A stretch of 39,487 nt of DNA. Source: Clostridiales bacterium (lineage in GTDB: Bacteria > Bacillota > Clostridia > Lachnospirales > Lachnospiraceae). Shown in pieces: positions 34,589-39,487 of this stretch (the stretch's first letter is position 1; the number at the start of each line of letters is the position of its first letter). The notes beneath the pieces are model-generated. The model saw only the letters and a list, made by a program, of their open reading frames with translations. It was not told the origin of the DNA and searched no databases. Location: the NCBI GenBank assembly GCA_012522735.1, contig JAAYJU010000199.1:1-39487 (forward strand), given 5' to 3'. A program made the position numbers and the translations under genes.

Positions 34589-37237
34589 ATGGATAAAAAA
34601 ATAGTTTTAATTGATGGACATAGTATACTTTTTAGAGCATTTTATGGTCTTCCTGATTTGACAACCTCCAAGGGAGAGCATACCAATGCCATATTGGGAT
34701 TCTTGAATATCCTATATAAAATCATAGATGAGGAGAAGCCTGAGTATCTGGCGGTTGCTTTTGATACCCATCATCCTACATTTAGACATGATATATTTAC
34801 AGAATATAAGGGAACCAGAAAGCCTATGCCTGAGGAGCTTAGACAGCAGGTTCCGACAATGAAGGAAGTCCTAAAAGCTATGAATGTGGTTGTAGTTGAG
34901 AAACCGGGATACGAAGCTGATGATGTACTGGGGACTCTTGCTACCCAGGCTGATAAGGAAGGATATAAGGTGTCTCTTGTATCAGGTGACAAGGATCTAT
35001 TACAGCTAGCCTCTAATAGAATAAAGATTAGGATACCCAAGACAAAGAGAACCGGTACTGAGATTGAGGATTATTTTGCAGAGGATGTGCAGAAGAAATA
35101 TAATGTTACACCTAAGCAGTTCATAGATTTAAAGGGGCTTATGGGTGATACTTCTGATAATATTCCCGGTGTACCCGGTGTCGGTGAAAAGACTGCAGGA
35201 AAGCTTATCGGCCAGTATCATTCGATAGAAAACCTTTATGAGCATATTGATGAGATGAAGCCGGGTAAGGTAACAGACTCGCTTAAGGAGAATAAGGAGC
35301 TAGCATTTTTATCAAAGGAATTAGCCACTATCTGTACGGACTGTGACCTGGAATTTAATATATCGGATGCTCTTCTTGATAATCTTTACAATGAGGATGT
35401 CTATATATGGTTTAAAAATCTTGAATTTAAGAGCTTTCTTTCTAGATTCCAGGATATGGAGATTGATCATACCCTTGGATTTGAAAAACACTTTAAGCTT
35501 ATAGAGGATCTTAATGAAGCAGATAAGGTTTTTGATAGTATTAAGCAGGTAGAAGGACAAGACCTTGGACTTGAGATGATTATAGAGGGTGAAGAGCTTC
35601 TTGGGGTATCCCTATGCTTTGGTGAGAAGCAGATATTTTTGATACTGCGTACAGGCATGATAACTGCGGATTATTTAGATGACAAGGTCTCGCAGCTACT
35701 AAAGAATAAAGTGCCCTTGGCTGTAATAGGTCTTAAAGAGCAGTTAGGTTTTTTGAAGGCAAATGAGAGGGATATGGTATTTGATAGTACCATTGCCTCA
35801 TATCTTATGAATCCACTTACTGACACCTATCACTATGATGATATTGCCAGGGATTATCTTGGCTTAACCGTTCCATCTAGGGTTGACCTGTTGGGTAAGA
35901 TGGGGCTTATAGAAGCTATGGAGAAGTTGCCTAAGGAATTTACCAGCTATGGATGTTATAGCGCTTATGTTGCATTTGCATCCGCTCCTAAGCTAAAGAA
36001 GTTACTTTCAGAAGAAGGAATGCTAAAGCTATTTGATGATATAGAGATGCCTCTTATATATACTCTGTATGATATGCAAGTACGGGGTATTCGTGTGAAC
36101 AAGGAGGCCTTAAAGGAATACGGTGACCATCTGGAGGTGGGCATCATATCCTTAGAGAAGGAGATTTATGAGCAGGTAGGAGAGACCTTTAATATTAATT
36201 CTCCAAAGCAGTTAGGTGAAATACTATTTGATAAGCTAAGGCTTCCTTTTGCCAAGAAGACTAAGACCGGCTATTCCACCGCTGCTGATATTTTGGAGAA
36301 GCTACAGAGTGAGCATCCTGTTATTTCCATGATTTTGGAATACAGACAGCTTACCAAGCTAAAATCTACCTATGCAGATGGGCTGGCAGTATACATTCAG
36401 GATGACGAAAGAATCCATGGAAAGTTCCATCAGACTATAGCCGCAACGGGAAGAATAAGCTCTAAGGACCCTAATCTTCAAAACATACCAATCCGTATGG
36501 AGCTGGGAAGAAAGATAAGAAGAGTGTTTATTCCTAAGGAGGACTATGTCTTCTTGGACGCAGACTATTCTCAGATTGAGCTTAGGGTGCTAGCTCATAT
36601 GTCCGGCGATGAACGACTCATAAATGCCTATAAGGAGGCAAAGGATATTCATAGAATTACTGCTTCAGAGGTCTTTCATACACCATTTGATGAGGTGACC
36701 CCTCTTCAACGAAGCAATGCAAAGGCTGTGAACTTTGGAATTATATATGGCATAAGCTCATTTGGCCTAGGACAAGATTTAAATATAAGTAGAAAAGAAG
36801 CTGAGCGCTTTATAGATAAATACTTTGAGACATATCCTAAGATTAAGAACTATCTTGATAAATTAGTGGCAGAGGCTAAGGAGAGGGGTTATTCAACCAC
36901 ATTATTTGGACGTAGAAGACCCATACCCGAGCTAAGCTCCAGTAACTTCATGCAACGATCCTTTGGTGAGAGAGTGGCAATGAATTCTCCTATTCAAGGA
37001 ACGGCTGCAGATATAATAAAGATTGCCATGAATCGTGTGAATCAGAAGCTTAAGGATAACAATATGCGTTCACAGTTAATACTTCAGGTCCATGACGAGC
37101 TTTTAGTTGAGACTCATAAGGAGGAGGTAGATGAAGTAAGGCTTATAATGACCGAGGAAATGCTGGGTGCTGCCAACCTTGATGTGCCTCTCGAGACAGA
37201 GGTCAAGATGGGAAACAACTGGTATGAAACCAAATAA
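34589..37237 (+). CDS. polA: DNA polymerase I
   Basis: 882 residues in three parts. The 5'-3' exonuclease (about 1-290; LIDGHSILFRAF, YEADDVLG, LKGLMGDTSDNIPGVPG) is complete. The 3'-5' exonuclease-like domain (about 310-480) lacks the DxE metal site (it reads LGLEMIIEGEEL where FDTET-like residues would stand), so proofreading is probably lost, as in Bacillus and Thermus Pol I. The polymerase domain is intact: motif A DADYSQIELR (657-666), motif B with K712 and KAVNFGIIYG, motif C HDE (835-837). The ATG is fixed by the N-terminal homology. It acts in Okazaki-fragment processing and repair. Confidence 0.96.
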   Translation: MDKKIVLIDGHSILFRAFYGLPDLTTSKGEHTNAILGFLNILYKIIDEEKPEYLAVAFDTHHPTFRHDIFTEYKGTRKPMPEELRQQVPTMKEVLKAMNVVVVEKPGYEADDVLGTLATQADKEGYKVSLVSGDKDLLQLASNRIKIRIPKTKRTGTEIEDYFAEDVQKKYNVTPKQFIDLKGLMGDTSDNIPGVPGVGEKTAGKLIGQYHSIENLYEHIDEMKPGKVTDSLKENKELAFLSKELATICTDCDLEFNISDALLDNLYNEDVYIWFKNLEFKSFLSRFQDMEIDHTLGFEKHFKLIEDLNEADKVFDSIKQVEGQDLGLEMIIEGEELLGVSLCFGEKQIFLILRTGMITADYLDDKVSQLLKNKVPLAVIGLKEQLGFLKANERDMVFDSTIASYLMNPLTDTYHYDDIARDYLGLTVPSRVDLLGKMGLIEAMEKLPKEFTSYGCYSAYVAFASAPKLKKLLSEEGMLKLFDDIEMPLIYTLYDMQVRGIRVNKEALKEYGDHLEVGIISLEKEIYEQVGETFNINSPKQLGEILFDKLRLPFAKKTKTGYSTAADILEKLQSEHPVISMILEYRQLTKLKSTYADGLAVYIQDDERIHGKFHQTIAATGRISSKDPNLQNIPIRMELGRKIRRVFIPKEDYVFLDADYSQIELRVLAHMSGDERLINAYKEAKDIHRITASEVFHTPFDEVTPLQRSNAKAVNFGIIYGISSFGLGQDLNISRKEAERFIDKYFETYPKIKNYLDKLVAEAKERGYSTTLFGRRRPIPELSSSNFMQRSFGERVAMNSPIQGTAADIIKIAMNRVNQKLKDNNMRSQLILQVHDELLVETHKEEVDEVRLIMTEEMLGAANLDVPLETEVKMGNNWYETK

Positions 37238-37268
37238 AGATGGGAAGCAACTGGTATAAACGAAATAA
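37205..37268 (+). repeat. Tandem duplication of the polA 3' end
   Basis: The last 33 bp of polA (37205-37237, AAGATGGGAAACAACTGGTA to the stop) are followed at once by a near copy (37237-37268) with a few changes and a one-base deletion. The second copy is outside the gene. Confidence 0.8.
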
Positions 37269-37327
37269 CATCTGTAACTGATTAATATTTATGACGAGGG
37301 ATCGTTTTTGAAAAAGAGAGTAGGGGG

Positions 37328-37419
37328 ATAGTGTGAAAGATAAATCTTTCACACGGCAAATTTGTGCTCCACTAAACATGAAAATCATAGATTTTCATGT
37401 AGCAAGTTTGCGCACTGTT
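37328..37419. repeat. Fold-back element between polA and coaE
   Basis: Contains a perfect 11-bp hairpin GTGTGAAAGAT-AA-ATCTTTCACAC (37331-37354) and a second hairpin ACATGAAAATC-ATA-GATTTTCATGT (37376-37400). The flanks GCAAATTTG (about 37356) and AGCAAGTTTGC (about 37401) can pair around the second, and short AGTG/CACT ends close the whole. Confidence 0.65.
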
Positions 37420-37439
37420 AGAAAGGAATGGTAATTTTT

Positions 37440-38063
37440 ATGAAGGTTATAGGTATTACTGGGGGTATTGGAAGCGGAAAGTCTTTGGTAGCAGATATAA
37501 TGATTAAAAAGTATAAGGCTTATTTAATCAATTCTGACAGGATAGCCAAGGAGCAGATGATGCCCGGAGGTATCAGCTATAAGGGAGTGGTTGAATACTT
37601 CGGTAAGGAGATTCTTATGGAGGATGGTACCATAGATAAAGGTAAGCTATCCCAAATAGTATTTAATGATAAGGATAAGCTTCTTAAGCTAAATAGCCTT
37701 ACACACCCTAATGTCCTAACCGAGGTAGAAAAGGTAATTACTAAAAAGAGAGAGAGTAAGACTGTAGCTTATTGTATTATTGAAACTGCCTTAATGATTG
37801 AATCAGGCTATGATTTTGTATGTGATGAGGTATGGTATGTACATTCATCACCTAATTTAAGAAGAGACAGGCTTAAGCAGTACCGTAGCTATACGGACGA
37901 GAAGATTGACGCAATATTTACAAGCCAGAGTAAGGAAGAAGATTTTCTTAAGGCTTATAAAAAGGTTATATATAACGACAGTGATTTATTCAAGCTGGAA
38001 TATCAGATTGATAGTCTTCTTAAAGGACAAGAAGAAATGGACAAGAGCCCTGTTTTTTCTTGA
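37440..38063 (+). CDS. coaE: Dephospho-CoA kinase
   Basis: 207 residues. The P-loop GGIGSGKS is at 8-15. Further kinase landmarks are INSDRIAKEQM (substrate side), the LTHP segment and CIIETALMIESGYD, followed by the lid. It phosphorylates dephospho-CoA in the last step of CoA synthesis. The frame is open to ATG 37428, but GAAAGG (37421-37426) is only one base from that codon, so the start at 37440 (MKVIGITGG) is preferred. polA-coaE adjacency is common in Firmicutes. Confidence 0.94.
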   Translation: MKVIGITGGIGSGKSLVADIMIKKYKAYLINSDRIAKEQMMPGGISYKGVVEYFGKEILMEDGTIDKGKLSQIVFNDKDKLLKLNSLTHPNVLTEVEKVITKKRESKTVAYCIIETALMIESGYDFVCDEVWYVHSSPNLRRDRLKQYRSYTDEKIDAIFTSQSKEEDFLKAYKKVIYNDSDLFKLEYQIDSLLKGQEEMDKSPVFS

Positions 38064-38141
38064 CAAAAGGATTCAAATGGGTGATACTCTATAAGAATAT
38101 TATGCTAGACACACACATTACAGGAAGATAGGAAGATTGAC

Positions 38142-38948
38142 ATGAAATTATGCACTATAGCAAGTGGTAGTAGCGGAAATTGTATATTTGTTGGCAGTGA
38201 GCGGACTAATTTGCTTGTAGATGCCGGCATAAGCGCAAAAAAAATTGAATATGGTCTCAATAGAATAGACATTAATCCTGACACGATACAGGGAATTTTG
38301 GTGACTCATGAGCATTCCGACCATGTATCTGGCCTAGGAATTATGGCAAGAAGGTATCACATACCAATATATGCTACATATGAGACAGCCATGGCTTTCC
38401 TTGGCAACAAGTCTCTTGGTGATATATCTGATGAGCTTATTAACTATGTTGAAGCCGACAAACCTTTTATAATAAATGATATAAGTATTGAGCCCTTTTC
38501 CACATCACATGATGCGGCAAATCCTGTATGCTATACAATGAAGATGGACAATGAGAAGGTAGGTATTGCCACGGACTTGGGTAAATATGATGATTATATA
38601 CTTTCAAAGCTTGATGACTCAGATTTATTGCTGATAGAGGCCAACCATGATATAAATATGCTAATGGTAGGAAAGTATCCATATTATCTGAAACAAAGGA
38701 TATTAGGAGATAGAGGACATCTATCAAATGATTCGTCCGCGGAGCTTATCAGCAAGCTACTTAAAAAGAAGAATCAGCAAATAATTCTAGCTCATTTAAG
38801 TAAGGAAAATAATTATGAGGAGCTCGCTTATGAAACTGTTTTATGTGAGCTGACAAGACTTGGGACCCTCTTATCGGACTTTAATCTAAGTGTTGCACGC
38901 AGGGATGTCCCCTCGGAAATGTTCACGAATAAGCAGATTAGTCCATGA
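38142..38948 (+). CDS. Metallo-beta-lactamase fold hydrolase, YycJ/WalJ-like
   Basis: 268 residues. The metal site motif is THEHSDH (H56, H58, D60, H61), with later ligands in STSHDA and in ATDLGKYDDYI. Similarity is to the YycJ (WalJ) group, which are DNA-processing or cell-wall-linked hydrolases of uncertain substrate. Usually they sit beside walRK; here the gene follows coaE, so the walRK link is absent. The start is set by AGGAAG at about 38129. The last eight codons (FTNKQISP and the stop) lie within the arm of a fold-back element. Confidence 0.88.
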   Translation: MKLCTIASGSSGNCIFVGSERTNLLVDAGISAKKIEYGLNRIDINPDTIQGILVTHEHSDHVSGLGIMARRYHIPIYATYETAMAFLGNKSLGDISDELINYVEADKPFIINDISIEPFSTSHDAANPVCYTMKMDNEKVGIATDLGKYDDYILSKLDDSDLLLIEANHDINMLMVGKYPYYLKQRILGDRGHLSNDSSAELISKLLKKKNQQIILAHLSKENNYEELAYETVLCELTRLGTLLSDFNLSVARRDVPSEMFTNKQISP

Positions 38949-39071
38949 TAATTATCTTATTTTATGTGACATGTTTTTTATGTCACAATAAAATATAGTA
39001 ATTATTATGGATAAGTGCAACGTGAGCTCAAAACTCGTAGAGTTTTGAGCTACTAATCTGCTTATTCATGA
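38923..39071. repeat. 149-bp fold-back element overlapping the 3' end of the YycJ-like gene
   Basis: Arms 38927-38942 and 39052-39067 are perfect 16-bp inverted repeats (GAATAAGCAGATTAGT), extending to 20 bp with one mismatch. Inside, CCATGATAATT pairs with AATTATTATGG (one mismatch) and ATTTTATGTGACAT pairs with ATGTCACAATAAAAT. A separate hairpin AGCTCAAAACTC-GTA-GAGTTTTGAGCT (39025-39051) stands by the right arm. The left arm codes for the end of the upstream protein. Confidence 0.85.
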
Positions 39072-39102
39072 GATTTAATTATATAGAAAGGCGATAGAGG
39101 GA

Positions 39103-39375
39103 ATGAAGAAGACAGTAATTACAGTGGTTGGTAAGGACAGAGTTGGAATAATAGCAAGAGTTTGTACTTATCTTGCAAACAATAGCATTAATATCCTGGA
39201 CATTTCCCAGACTATTATTCAGGATTTTTTTAATATGATGATGATAGTTGATACATCAAAAGCTTCTAAGAAGTTTGATGAGATAGCTGAAGATTTGGAA
39301 CAGCTTGGAGTTGAGATTGGCGTGGTTATCAAGACTCAGCATGAGGATATTTTTAACAAAATGCATAGAATATAG
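39103..39375 (+). CDS. ACT-domain protein, UPF0237 type
   Basis: 90 residues that are essentially one ACT domain (ITVVGKDRVGIIARVCTYLA onward) plus a short tail. Such stand-alone ACT proteins probably sense an amino acid or small ligand; the exact role is unknown. The next gene is a UPF0210 member, and the two families are habitual neighbours, which supports the call. AAAGG at about 39087 precedes the start. Confidence 0.9.
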   Translation: MKKTVITVVGKDRVGIIARVCTYLANNSINILDISQTIIQDFFNMMMIVDTSKASKKFDEIAEDLEQLGVEIGVVIKTQHEDIFNKMHRI

Positions 39376-39392
39376 ATGGGGGATTTGGGCGC

Positions 39393-39487
39393 ATGATTAA
39401 TATACATGAAGTCATCGAAACAAATAAGATGATTGAACAGGAAAATCTGGATGTAAGGACCATAACTCTTGGTATCAGCCTGCTCGA
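39393..39487 (+). CDS. UPF0210 (DUF711) family protein, 5' part only
   Basis: Starts at ATG 39393 after GGGGG and runs out of the window after 31 codons. The visible start (MINIHEVIETNKMIEQENLD, then VRTITLGISLL) matches the UPF0210 N-terminus. Function unknown; probably co-transcribed with the ACT gene 17 nt upstream. Confidence 0.8.
   Translation, partial: MINIHEVIETNKMIEQENLDVRTITLGISLL

Noticed and set aside
37906-38094. 62-codon ORF overlapping the end of coaE
   Set aside because: Shadow frame with no ribosome site or family signal.

Overview
The window reads as chromosome from a low-GC, anaerobic Firmicute, most likely a Lachnospiraceae-type Clostridium (cluster XIVa). The grounds are strong AT bias, AGGAGG-type ribosome sites, occasional TTG starts, and the gene set: a PreP-like M16C peptidase, a U32 peptidase with a C-terminal DUF3656-like region, a SEDS/class B PBP pair, and UPF0237 next to UPF0210. 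This is judged from gene content and style only; no search was run.

Layout. 1-5560: the 3' part of an M16C peptidase, then a translationally coupled pair of ABC exporter half-transporters. 5590-17040: a galacturonate/oligogalacturonide locus with a sugar-binding lipoprotein, two MalF/MalG-type permeases (no ATPase here), a six-hairpin glycosidase-like protein, an AraC regulator, a GH4 alpha-galacturonidase with the CHEV motif on the minus strand, then tagaturonate reductase (uxaB) and altronate dehydratase (uxaA). The implied flow is import of pectin oligomers, release of galacturonate, isomerisation elsewhere (uxaC is absent), then tagaturonate to altronate to 2-keto-3-deoxygluconate. 17269-28474: housekeeping genes, namely a YprB-like exonuclease, cardiolipin synthase, a small zinc-ribbon/HTH protein, ruvAB, zapA, a U32 peptidase and a SEDS/PBP pair. 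28669-29121: a Nudix hydrolase.

29168-31727 is a foreign-looking island. It holds the C-terminal tip of an Rhs/YD-repeat protein joined to a SleB-type cell-wall hydrolase domain, a downstream membrane-anchored RCC1-like propeller protein that could be its immunity partner, a terminator, and the 5' (domain I) remnant of a group II intron that has lost its reverse transcriptase. A 17-bp imperfect direct repeat brackets the island. Just beyond it two adjacent genes are broken: a zinc-dependent phospholipase C-like protein (frameshift plus in-frame stop) and a GT4 glycosyltransferase (frameshift). 33855-39487 returns to core genes: tRNA-Leu(CAA), a zinc-finger anti-sigma-like protein, polA, coaE, a YycJ-like metallo-hydrolase, an ACT protein and the start of a UPF0210 gene.

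Two non-coding themes stand out. First, gene junctions carry long nested fold-back elements (12234-12306, 17051-17247, 26751-26962, 37328-37419, 38923-39071) plus short GGTGCC/GGCACC palindromes. Several arms overlap stop codons or abut start codons, and one palindrome sits inside a truncated MGMT-type gene. Second, polA has a strong Shine-Dalgarno 30 nt from its ATG, with a perfect 22-nt hairpin between that would leave an 8-nt effective spacing.
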